From Diplocarpon mali (lineage: Eukaryota > Ascomycota > Leotiomycetes > Helotiales > Drepanopezizaceae), in NCBI GenBank assembly GCA_024741835.1, contig JAENRP010000140.1, forward strand, positions 43,483-107,482: a stretch of 64,000 nt of DNA, read 5' to 3'. Position 1 is the first letter of the stretch. Each line of letters starts with the position of its first letter. Below, piece by piece: positions 45,740 through 56,419 of this stretch. The notes beneath the pieces are model-generated. The model made no database searches. It was not told the DNA's origin and worked only from the letters and a program-made list of their open reading frames with translations. A program made the position numbers and the translations under genes.

Positions 45740-47649
45740 ATGAGGATTGCCTGTCTTCAGGTAAACCGCTCGATGCCCCAACCCTCTGCCAGGCGCTGAT
45801 ATCGCCCATAGTTTGCACCGCAAGTTGGCGATGTCGATAACAATCTCAATCGTGCAGATGCCGTGCTGAACCGAGCGAATCCCCGAGACTTAGATCTGCT
45901 GGTTTTACCGGAGCTGGCGTTCAGTGGTGAGTGTAGAGAATAGAGGTATGATATTGCGAGTGCAATATTGGCCTCGGGAACCTCATCGGAAAGCAGGCAT
46001 CCCCTCATACCGCATGCGAGACGATACGACTGGATCACGCGCTATACTCAGGCGGATCGGAAGTCTCAGTTCTGCTACAGCGAGGCGCATTGCCATCTCG
46101 ATCATATGTGTGGTTAACCAGACCCAGGATATAATTTCAAATCGCTACAACAAATCAGTCCCTATCTCGAACCTACGGCTGCCGGGATTACATCTCTTTG
46201 GGCCAGGACGACGGCTCTGAAGTACGACTGCGTAGTTACCGCTGGATACCCTGAAAAGGTCGATATATCACCGAGGTGGCCAGCGTCGCCCGAGTATTAC
46301 AGTTCAGCGATTACTGTCAACGCCGAAGGAGAGACGATAGCGAATTACAGAAAGTCCTTCTTGTACCATGCGGACGAGACGTGGGCCTTGGAAGGCCCGG
46401 ATGGATTCTACGACGGGGAGATAGACGGGCTGGGCAATGTGGCAATGGGGATATGTAAGTGGCCAACCAGATCATTTGAGCGTGAGTGATTTCGCGCGGT
46501 CATCGGGTGGTGATAGCTAACTAGAAATCCCTAGGTATGGATCTCAAGTGAGTCTCTCCTGCCATGTGCAACGTTGCGTGAGATGATTGACCTGCTAGCA
46601 GCCCGTATAAATTCGAGGCACCGTGGAGCGCATGGGAATTTGCGTACCACATCCTGCACAAATCAGCGGACCTTGTCATCATATCCATGGCATGGCTCAC
46701 GCGAGAAGATGCGAGAGCCTTCAGCCGTACCCCCAGGGAGCCGGACATGGAGACGCTGTCATACTGGCTTGCGAGACTAGAGCCTCTTATCCGAGCCGAA
46801 GGCGACGACGAGATCATAGTAGTGCTAGCTAATCGATGCGGGACGGAAGGCGAAGCCATATACGCAGGGACGAGCGCTGTCCTCGGTATCCAGAGTGGAG
46901 AAGTCAAGGTTTATGGCATCCTGGGACGTGGCGAGCGAGAACTTCTAGTCGTGGACACGAAATGCACCCCCCAAGCAAAGCTGATTTCGGATTCGAGCTG
47001 CATCTCCCGCACTTCAGAACGAGCGTCCCGGGCCCTATTGCCCCGGAGCACCCTATCAAGGCAAGTTCCGGCCTCTTGCTCCAGATATCCATCTTCAGAG
47101 TCCGCAAAATCCCGCGTGCCTGCGCAGTCTGCTGCTACGAAGTTGAGCGTCTCCACCACCGTAGGTGCAGCAGCGGCCACGGCATCTAGGACCTCAGCAA
47201 GCCCGTCCACTCCCAACGCCATGGATCTGTCTCTGGATCTAGACGACATGATCGCGCCTCTCTCCCCCGTCGACGCCCGCAGCCCCAGCTCCTTCTTCGC
47301 CCGAGCCGGCGACGCCAGCTTCAAAGAACCGCGGGAATATCTCAGATCCAGCATCGACAGACTCAAGCCAGCCGACCTCGCCAGACCGAAGGCCCCAACA
47401 CACGCATCCCGCGATGCGAGCCGCGGCCGCAACCACGACGTGGGCTTGGGCCTGGCGTCCCCTGATCTCGGACAGGCGGCTGGTTTACCGCCACGCACGT
47501 CCGACGCCGACGCCCAGCTTGACCTTGCGAAGAGCCCGCAGCAGTCCGCGAGTGTGCTTCCTGGCGCGCACGAGGACAGCTGGGAGGCCCAGGCCGTCGC
47601 GGCGGTGAGGCTTCCCATGCCATCGAGGCCGAGGAGCGTCAATTGGTGA
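45740..47649 (+). CDS. NTA1: NTA1-type N-terminal amidase, copy 2
   Basis: Paralog of the neighbouring amidases, 507 residues. Exons are 45740-45760, 45812-45926, 46128-46454, 46535-46547 and 46602-47649; all splice sites are canonical. Catalytic Glu41, Lys121 and Cys155 are present (LPELAFSGYNF, NYRKSFLYHADETW, GICMDLNPYKF), so the protein is probably active. The first intron lies four codons earlier than in copies 1 and 3, and the intron between the ISMA and WLTRED parts is missing. The tail of ~250 residues is Ala/Ser/Pro/Arg-rich and predicted disordered, keeping a PLSPVD motif. Third codon positions are richer in G/C than in copy 1. Confidence 0.9.
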
Positions 47650-49371
47650 TTGTAAGGACGCGTTGACGTAAGATGCTGTGACGAGGTCTCACGCAGCGGG
47701 ACCCCAGCGTGTGTTTGTTCGGCGTCAAGGTTTTCTGTGTGGCGTCATGACAGCGTGGAGTCCTGGGAGGTCGAATGCAGCTCAGCACCGTGGTAGCTGA
47801 TGCATGCTCGCTACGGGGCGAGAGCATGGGTCTGGAGTGCTCGTGTGCAGGTAGATATCCACACACTGGGTCTTGACGAAGTTTACGATTTGGGAACCCT
47901 TCCCTTGGACTCGTATCGAAGATATAGTGATCTTGATCACGGCTTCTCAGCCCGAGCGGCTAAGGATCTAGGACGGGGAGGAGGCCCGAGATGGGGCGTG
48001 AGGGAGGTGATCGAGTAGGCATGGGTTGGACTAGATACTACTTTCGAAACGAGATTGAATGAAGCATGAGCAGCTCAGGTGTGAAATGCTAACCGTTGGT
48101 ACGGTTTCCCCCGGGCCCATGCCCGTCGCGCGGGAATCGAGTGGGGGGAGGACGCGGAGCCGGCGAGGATACCTCAGCTTCGTACCAAGATTCCACGCGT
48201 GCTTAGCGACCGCCCCTGAGAGCAGCTAAGCGAAGCTCGAGCCGCGGTGCATGTACACAGTACAGTATATGGCCGTATCCAACTCGGCCTGAAGCACCTC
48301 GGCGCACCTGACGGGAGCAGCTCCACGCCCTCCCCTTCTTCGCGCCGAGCGCCTCTCCAAGCCTCTCCCAGCCGTAGCCAGCGCCCGAAAGCCATTCCGA
48401 GCGAGCCTCGCCGCACAAGCAGGACATCCAAACCGCGGCCCGTCTCCCCCTCGAGCCTCTCGCCCCTGGCGACGTCTAGGGACTGCTGACCTGCACCCGC
48501 GCCGCCCTCGCGCGAGAGGCGTCTTTCTCGCAAGCGGCTGGCTGGACCGTTGGTCAGACGAGCCACCTGGTAAATTCACGAGCTCTGATGGGGAAATCGA
48601 CGACGGCGTGGGACGCTTCTGATAGGGAGATGAGGGGATCCTGTCAGAGGGGTTGGGGATGTAGTTGGTCTTTCCCTGATGTGAAGTGTTATATCAGAAA
48701 GCACGGCATGACTGGGATTCTCACAAGTAGCGTTTTTGGATTTCTCTGTCTGATGTTCCCTGGGGCTGTTGAGTTTGATTTGCCGTGTTTTGGTTTTGAT
48801 TTTTGGTTTTGATTTATGTTTTCCTCGTTATTCTCATCATCATTCTCATCATCGTCTGGAACACAAGATTAGTACAGAAGCATGATCGTGCGACGCATGC
48901 GAAGTCCGATCGGCTTGCCTGCGTCGGAACCCATCGTCTTGGGAGGTTGCGGTGTTGTGAGCGTTGCAGGAGTCGGGGGGGATTTCCAGTAACGGGCCGC
49001 CCCGGGATAATGCAGCAAGCGAAACCCCGTTAGCGCGCGCCCACCCACCATGGCTTCTCGCTCTCCATGCGATGCTCGTCGTCGTGATGCACACCAACCA
49101 CTTGCACCGCACTGCATTCCCATTCCCTTCCCTTGGGACCTCCAAACCACACACGCAGATGTTCGCGCGGGACTATCCAAGCCAGCCAGTCCGTGCAGCA
49201 GGTCCACGTCTTCGTCACGATATACCGAAATCAGTCCGGTCGGCTTGAGTCCCAGATTTTGTCTGTATCCGCTGCTGCCTTGGAGAACGACGGCCAGATC
49301 TGCCCGTGCGGACGGGCATATACACTCACGTACTTCCTCGATAACGACTGCGGACATCAACAGCTGCAGAG
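47650..49371. other. GC-rich spacer between NTA1 copies 2 and 3
   Basis: Overlapping frames on both strands (for example 48174-48579, minus) have Arg/Ala/Gly-rich translations expected in GC-rich DNA; none is recognisable. A decayed extra copy was looked for by its YNFRSL, NYRKS and MDLNPYKF words and not found. Confidence 0.4.
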
Positions 49372-51014
49372 ATGAGAATTGGCTGCTTACAATTCGCGCC
49401 CCAGGTACGTCAGATGTCACGTTCTTCCAGAAGCTGGCGGCGGGCTGACGGCCGCGGCTTGTAGGTTGGCGACGTCGACAACAATCTCAACCGCGCGGAT
49501 TCCGTCCTGAGCAGAGCCAATCCCCAGGATCTGGATCTCCTCGTCCTGCCCGAGCTTGTATTTACCGGTGAGTTCCCCGACTCCCCGGTGAATGCTGGCA
49601 GTCAGCAGAGATGCTGTCGGTAGAGCCAGTCATGGTGTTCGGAATGTTCGGGGTCCACTACCGTCGGAAGGGTGTGTCTGGGGAGTGCGCCGCGGACCCA
49701 GTTCCCTGACCGGCGGGGCTCCACCAACAGCGGAGGATCTGGAATCAAGACGCCCCAACGAATTTACTGCTGATCGCGACAGGGTACAATTTCAGGTCGC
49801 TGCAGCATATCTCGCCGTTTCTCGAACCGACCGCTGCCGGCGTCACCTCTCTCTGGGCCCGAACGACGGCGCTGAAGCATAGTTGCATCGTCGCTGCCGG
49901 CTACCCCGAGAAGGTAGACGTGAGCAGGAGATGGCCTGCGAATCCAGAGTATTATAACTCGCTTATCGTGGTCAACACAGATGGCGAGACCATCGCAAAC
50001 TACCGGAAGTCTTTCCTGTATTATACCGACGAGACCTGGGCTCTGGAGGGCACGGGCTTCTACTCCGGAACTATCGAAGGTCTCGGTGAAGTTGCGATGG
50101 GCATATGTAAGTGACTGTGCCCGTGGTTGCGCGAAGTCCTACTCACGCGGCATTTCTCAGGCATGGACTTGAAGTAAGTGCCGGAGACTCTCCGTGTCAC
50201 TACCTCTTACTGATCCGTCAGCCCATACAAGTTCGAGGCACCTTGGAACGCATGGGAGTTTGGATACCACGTTCTCCGTGTTGAAGCGAATCTTGTGATC
50301 TTATCCATGGCGTGAGTGGAGTCCGGCGTCCCTGCTTTCCATCTTGCCTGTTTCCCAACCTCCCAAGCGCGGGATCGTCTCAACATGAGGACTGTCGCAA
50401 CGGATTTCATCTAGCTAACTACACTTCCAAGCTGGCTTACTCGTGAGGATGCTGGGTCTTTCAGCAGAGCTCCAAAGGAACCCGATATGGAGACCATGTC
50501 GTACTGGCTGGCTCGCCTCGAGCCTGTGATCAGAGCCGAGGCGGAAGGCGAAATCATCGTCGTCTTTGCGAACCGTTGCGGTACAGAAGGTCAGGTCGTC
50601 TATGCCGGGACGAGTGCAGTCATCGGGATCGACGCTGGGGAGGTGAAGGTCTACGGACTTCTCGGCCGCGGGGAGAAGAAGCTCCTGGTGGTCGATACCG
50701 ACGAAGAGCCACGAGCCAAAATCGTCTCTCTGTCGAGCTCCGCCGCTGCTGCAGTACCAGAGAATACCACTCCGACTCCCGCAGCCGCAGCAGGACCATC
50801 CTCGCCAGATTGGTCTGGTCCCAACCGAGTGGATGTACCCGGAGAGGGGGGTGCCGATGCTGGCTTCTCTCCCGTCTCTCCATCCGGCGCCCGGTTCTCT
50901 TCTGCTCCGCCCGGATCCAAGCCCACGGTCACGAGTAGAAAGCAGGACTTCTTGGAGCCGCTTCGTCAACGGCCTGACTCCGCCAGATCTCCGCTTCCAG
51001 ATTCAGAAATGTAG
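49372..51014 (+). CDS. NTA1: NTA1-type N-terminal amidase, copy 3
   Basis: Shortest of the three paralogs, 381 residues. Exons are 49372-49404, 49465-49567, 49783-50106, 50161-50173, 50222-50311 and 50432-51014; splice sites are canonical and phases agree. Glu41 (LPELVF), Lys121 (NYRKS) and Cys154 (GICMDLNPYKF) are all present; one residue is missing near EGTGFYSG, which shifts the cysteine number. The last intron splits the ATG-GC|C codon pair one base away from its place in copy 1. The tail is only ~150 residues, Pro/Ser/Ala-rich. Codon use is strongly G/C at third positions. Probably active. Confidence 0.9.
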
Positions 51015-52676
51015 CCGCAGAGGCGCCGCACGCAGGTGCAGAGCCAGAAGCTACGGCTCGAGAGAGAAGACGACGCTCCTGCAGGTGGCGTCGGTCAGGA
51101 TGGGCTGCTCTCAGGTCAGTAGATCCAGCTGCTCACCATCCGACTTTCTGCACGGCCCTCTCAGCCCCGGCCGTGGGAGATCCTCACCTCGACCGAAGAG
51201 GATGACCTGGTAAGCGGCGGAGGGTTTGGAGGAGCGCTTCCCACCACATCTTGCGCCTGTATGATTCTGACTTGGAGGATGCTTGGTCCCGCCGCGTGGA
51301 GTCCAGGCGTAGGAGTACGCTTCTTAGGGATACTATTACTAGAGCGAAGCTGCCCTGGTCGCCGAACCAGCCGCGCGCGTGTCACGGCGTTGCACGGCGC
51401 CGTGCTTGCGCGCGTGGCTCGACAGATCCTGGTGTCATCGGGAATCTGCTTCGCACCTAGTTTGCAGGGCACTCTCCAGATCGGGCTCCCGTCCGGCCTG
51501 TGTTGTCTCTCGCCTAGACTGCAGCAGCGACAATCCCGAGCTGGATCTGATGTATGTAGAGCGTGTGTGGAAAGTGGAACATCCGCTGTGTGGCGCTGTG
51601 TGGTACTGTATTATATGTAATGTATTTAGTGTATGTGTTATATTTCTCATACTGCTGTTGCGCAGTCAGGAGTCTCAGGCTCCAAGGACCTGCTCATGTA
51701 ATTAGCCCCTGAACTGACCCATGGAGCAACTCTACTTGGGAAGCTCAGCTGTACAGTCCGATTCGACTTTACAAGCTTCTGCTCACCACTTGGAGAAACT
51801 CCCAGATTTACAGCTCGACAGGTGTATCATGCTATGTTATTAAAATGTATAGTGATGTATGGTGATGTATGGTGATGTATGGTAGTGTACTGAAGTGTAC
51901 TGCAGTGTATTGTAATGTATTGTAATGTATTGTAATGTATTGTAATGTATTGTAATGTATTGTAATGTATTGTAATGTATTGTAATGTATTGTAATGTAT
52001 TGTAATGTATTGTAATGTATTGTAATATATGGTAGTGTATGGTAGTGTATGGTAGTGTATGGTAGTGTATGGTAGTGTATGGTAGTATATGGTAGTATAC
52101 TGAAGTGTATTGTAATATATTATAATTTATTGTAATGTATTGTAATATATCATATCATATCGTGATATACCGCATCATATGAATTGCAGGCCAGAGAAAC
52201 GACACGTGCCGCCCTCCCCGTTCCATTTCCATTTCCACTTCCATCCCCCCGCAAGCTACAGGTGGATCCTAGGTCGGCTGGCACGTGCCTCCTGAGCAAC
52301 CCTGCCGAGGAGCAGGTCAGTAAGTAAAGGAGCAGGTCAGTAAGTAAACAAAGTAGGGCCCTGCCCTCCCCGACTCTCAAAGCGCCAAGCGCCCCTAGTA
52401 CTCTGATACCTCTGGCTTCATTCTGCCCACTCCGGACCTGGCTCTGATTCTCAAGGAGGTGGAGAGGGGGGTGAGTATTCGTGTGTACAAGGCATGTCTG
52501 TATGCATGTAGGTAGGTGGGCATGTGTGCATGCGGAGCTGGCTTACGAACTTGCCGTCGTGGATTTGGATCTTTCAAAAGGGCGACGGCAGGCGCACGGG
52601 ATGCTGGGCACTCTTTCGAATACGACGAGTGCGTGAGCATCTAGGCGGAAACCGCTCTCTCGTGAACAACAGCTTG
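51015..52676. other. Spacer with minisatellite, NTA1 copy 3 to LPXTG-like gene
   Basis: Beyond the minisatellite at 51843-52148, frames are short and not recognisable. Around 52312-52343 an 18-base word (GGAGCAGGTCAGTAAGTA) is repeated in tandem. Confidence 0.45.
51843..52148. repeat. 10-bp minisatellite (TGTAATGTAT)
   Basis: The unit TGTAATGTAT repeats about a dozen times without change from about 51910 to 52020. It is flanked by variant units GGTGATGTAT on the left and GGTAGTGTAT, then GGTAGTATAT, on the right. The ordered variants suggest growth by slippage or unequal exchange from the centre. No coding role. Confidence 0.95.
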
Positions 52677-54311
52677 CTACCAGCACCAGCGCCACCCTGT
52701 CGCGCCCCAGCCCCGTGAGGCGAGAAGCCAGCTGTATCGATGCCGCAACTCCTCGCCCCGTAGATCGTAGACCGCAGATCGACCGGCGCCGGCTCGGTAG
52801 CTCCCAGGCCACAGCTCGACGCTGATGTCGCTCTGGGGGCCTCTCCCTCTCGACCGCCGACCTGGCTTCCGTGCCCGCCGGGAGCCCCCCCCCTCCCCCC
52901 CCCTCTGGACTGGCGTCGGCACGAACCCTCTCCTCGCGCTGAGGTTTTGGGTCGGTAGCCTGGATGCGCTCGAGACGCTGCGTACGTCGCGCGACGAGGC
53001 CGGCGGGGGAGAGGACAGAGGGGATGTTGAGTTTCGAGAGGGTGGCGCGTAGTCCGGGGGTAGGTAGGCGGGATGCGCTGGCATGGGGTCGACGTCAGAG
53101 CACGGCGGCGAGTATAGCGGCGGGCTGGGAGGGTACGTCTCCAGAGGCGCATCCCGAATCGACGTTCCCTGCCACCCTCCAGCGTACTGAGCTCGCTCCC
53201 GCGAGAAGCCGAGGCTCCCGACCTTTGGCGCCGGTGACGTCGGGAGGCCCTCCGACTTGAATGGAGGCGAGGTCTGCGGCGAGCTGTAAGCCCCCGAGTG
53301 AGGTGCCGTGATGTTGTCGGCGCCGAACCGTTCGTGCAGAGGGCTCTGGAGCTGTCTCAGGCGCCTGGCAGTCCGTCGCTTTCGCGCGCAGACGAAAGCA
53401 GCTGCGACCAACAGAAGCAGCACCACCCCGCATCCCACCGCCATGCCGATGAGAGTCTCTGTCGACAAGCCCCGGTCTTTTTTTGTGCTGACGGGGTTCT
53501 GCGGGGACGTAATCACGACTTCGTTCTTGGTGAATACAGTACTGTTGAGCCCGGTCACTATGCCGCTGGCTGGCCGCTGAGCACATCCTGCCTGGAGAGC
53601 GACGAGAACTGCGAGAGAGTCAATGGCTCTCGCCGGGGGGGGGGGTACGTCAGACTGGTGCCAGATAGTTGGAGAGGTACGCAGCGTCGCTGTTGAGCTC
53701 GAGGCATTCCCGACAGACTCCCAAGCTAGAGCCCGAGAAGGTGTTTTCGTACGCCGTACAGTAAGAGTATGGGCTGGTGGTGAGAGGCGTGCCCATGCCA
53801 TCCCCGAGGGCGCTCGCAAGCGGACCGCACGCTGTGCTCGTGGAGCACGGCGTGGAGAGTGGGTCTGTGGCATTGGTGCTTCCAAAGATACAACTGTTGA
53901 GGGCGAATCGCAGGTTGTCTGTCGCTCAAGCGTCAAGCGTGTCTTCCATACCCAGACGGGGAAGGGTTTCTACTCACAAAAACACCATGCCTGGTCATTC
54001 TCGTCTGAACTTGAAGCAGCGCTGCTTTGGAGGCAGTCGAGGCAAGTCTCAAAGCAGTAGCCCGGTGGGCTATTGCTGTAGTCGCCATCCCGACAAACCA
54101 CATCAGAACCAGACGTGTTCGAGACGTTCGGGTCCGATGCATCCAGTGCTGGACTGTCGGTGCATAGCGAGGCACAGGCCGAGTTGGGTGTGAACTGCAA
54201 GGCCGAAGCTGGACTCAGCAGGGACACCACGGTGGCAAGGGCTGAGATGGCTTTCGTGGGTGCCCTCCTGGTCGGTATGGCCGACGAGGCTCGAGGCCAG
54301 CGGGAGAGCAT
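52677..54311 (-). CDS. Secreted-type Cys-rich protein with one TM, LPXTG-like fungal family
   Basis: Protein of 503 residues in this model. Exons (minus) are 54311-53978, 53918-53656 and 53591-52677. A signal-like segment (about residues 24-40, ending SPASA) leads into a Cys-rich ectodomain with CASLCTDSPALD, DVVCRDGDY, CLDCLQSS, FALNSCIFGS and GVCRECLELN. A single membrane span (about 246-267) is followed by a basic stop (CARKRRTARRLRQ) and a long Pro/Ser-rich cytoplasmic tail. Fungal homologs are often named LPXTG-domain proteins. The second splice is uncertain: it uses a GTCTGA donor and skips VLVALQ, which homologs usually keep, and the intron holds an 11-G run. Function unknown, perhaps cell-surface sensing. 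Confidence 0.65.
53635..53645. repeat. Poly-G run
   Basis: Eleven G in a row (poly-C on the coding strand) inside the second intron of the LPXTG-like gene. Such runs are prone to length error in sequencing. Confidence 0.9.
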
Positions 54312-56419
54312 CCTCACTCCTCTTCACCAAAGATCTCCAGCCACAGCCGGGCCGCTGAGGGCATGGGTATAGTATGTCCCCGAGGCAACGGAACACCAAC
54401 ACACCAGCGCCGACAGGAGAGACCAGACATTCCGAGTTGAGGAACGGCTGGCGAACGGGCACCTCGCCGTCATATACAGATGCCAAATCCCCGGCTCTCG
54501 ACGCTGGTCCCGACTATTGATGAGAACGGTATCACACCTCTCAGCGCAAGCCTGCAGCCAGACTCGGCAGACGTGTCTTGTGAGAAGGCTCCTCCCCTCC
54601 AGCATATGCCTCCCACATGCGCCTCGACAATTTCTTACCTGCACCCTGACAGCCAAACCGAGCGAGAACCCCCTCCCCCTCGCCAGGCAAGTTCCGGATG
54701 TCTACCCGAGCTTCACAGTCGCCGTGGATCGTGGTATCGGCACACACATAGTCAGTCAGCCCTAGAGCGTCTGCGTTAGAGTCGTCGACCCCGAGGAGAG
54801 CTCGCGTCCCAATGAGAAAGCCGGGAGCATCTGCGGCGCTATTGGTCGCATGCCTTGCAGCCGTAAACATGCGAAGCCCGCACCGTCTATGGGAGGGTCG
54901 AGCAGCGCCTCGCCATTGGCGGAGATCCGACGTTCAGGGGCGTAAGCGAGGCCAATCACGGCACCACATAAACGCTCGAGGGCAGGCCGACGCAGGCCGA
55001 ACATTGGATAGGCTGGCGGCAGCGACGACGACGACGACGACAACGACAACAGCCACCAGCTTTCCCTTCCGTGTCGTACGAGGTGGCTATGCACGTGCAA
55101 GAGCTGATCGCCATGCGCGTACAACTCGCCGTAGGGAGCCGAGGGTGGTAGCAGTCCTCGGGACTGTCGACGAACCAGGCTGAGCAACAGACACGACACT
55201 CTTCGTCTCCCGGGATGGGTTGGACTGCTCTGCTGTTAATGCTGCGCTGCTGATGGTGCATAGCACTACCTCCAATTCCGAAAACTTCGCAGACACCGTG
55301 GGTTCCAACCTGCTCGTTAATGCCCCGCGAGCGAGGGCCGGGGTCACTCGGAGTGTATAGCTGTAAGTCAGGCCTGCTAACAGTATCTCGCAGTTCGAAA
55401 TCCTCGAAGCTACCTGGCCAGTACAGGTGCTGGGCTTTATACAGTATTACACCATCAAGCCATCTCTACTCCAACCTTGCCCGCGGGTCCTTGGAAGCAT
55501 AAAGGAAACCAACTAGCAAGTATACCCTCATGTCCACATTGGGATGAGACATGATTCTCCGCAAGGATCGTTGTTTTGCGAGTCGTTGCTTTCCCCGTGT
55601 AGCAGAGCAGAGAGTAGAGTAGGAGATTCTCACCCATGGCCTCTGCGAAAAAAAAAAAGCAAAACAAACCAAAACGAAAAAACGTTCGGGTGCAACGTAC
55701 GTACTTTCTCGTCACCCACCGCGTCTAACGCGCGAACTGGGTTCGCGCAGGACCGCGGCAGCGGCAAGCGTGTGATAGTGGCTGCAGAAGCGTGCACCGC
55801 GCCATGCTCCTCCGTTAACTTGTACCTGTGTCCTGTCCTCACGCACTCGTGCAGGTGATCTCTGCGCCCGAGCGAGGGCGGGACAATCAGCCAGGAGAAG
55901 GTCCGCGCCAGCTTCCGGGCCTGGATCCGAGCCATGTTGTGGTGTTGCTTTCTTGTTTTGGGGTCTTGTTCGTTGTCGGCTCGGTGGTTTGTGGCTGTTG
56001 GTGTTTTTGGTCTGTTTTCCATAGAAGAGAGATACGAATCACTCAATGGGAGACTCAGTGACATGTACGTGCGAATGTGCCGAGGACGCTAGGCTTGGCA
56101 GTGGGAGCCGGGCCCGCTGAGAATCTTTTTTCGTTCTGTTATGCTTAAGGTATTGGCGTCAAGCTGGGACAACTTCAGATCGCACCAAAAGAGTAATCTC
56201 TTGCATCCCAAGCGTTTGCCTGAGCTAGAAAATGGCAATGAACCCTTCGAATCATCCCCACGTCCCGGTGCGGAAACCAGACATCGTTATCAAAATATCA
56301 ATTTCCTACAAACTCCATTTTTGACCGTACCCTACCGAGAGCAAGTATGATATGATACACAAACGCCAGATAGAATATGAACAGCAACGTCAGAGACCCA
56401 CTCCAACTCGGACCTCCAC
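54312..56419. other. GC-rich gene-free region
   Basis: Many overlapping frames on both strands with Arg/Ser/Pro-rich translations; none is recognisable. A CGA trinucleotide run lies near 55022-55043. The first part should hold the promoter of the LPXTG-like gene. Confidence 0.4.
55022..55043. repeat. Short CGA trinucleotide repeat
   Basis: About seven CGA/GAC units with neighbouring AAC variants in the GC-rich gene-free region. Confidence 0.8.

Noticed and set aside
48174..48579. Overlapping 117-130-codon minus-strand frames between NTA1 copies 2 and 3.
   Set aside because: Low-complexity Arg/Ala/Gly translations in two frames at once; no family resemblance.
52574..53152. A 192-codon minus-strand frame overlapping the LPXTG-like gene.
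   Set aside because: It is a shifted frame of the Pro/Ser-rich cytoplasmic tail and lacks independent signals.
54541..55199. Minus-strand frames of 109 and 145 codons in the GC-rich region.
   Set aside because: They overlap in different frames and show no motif or splice support.
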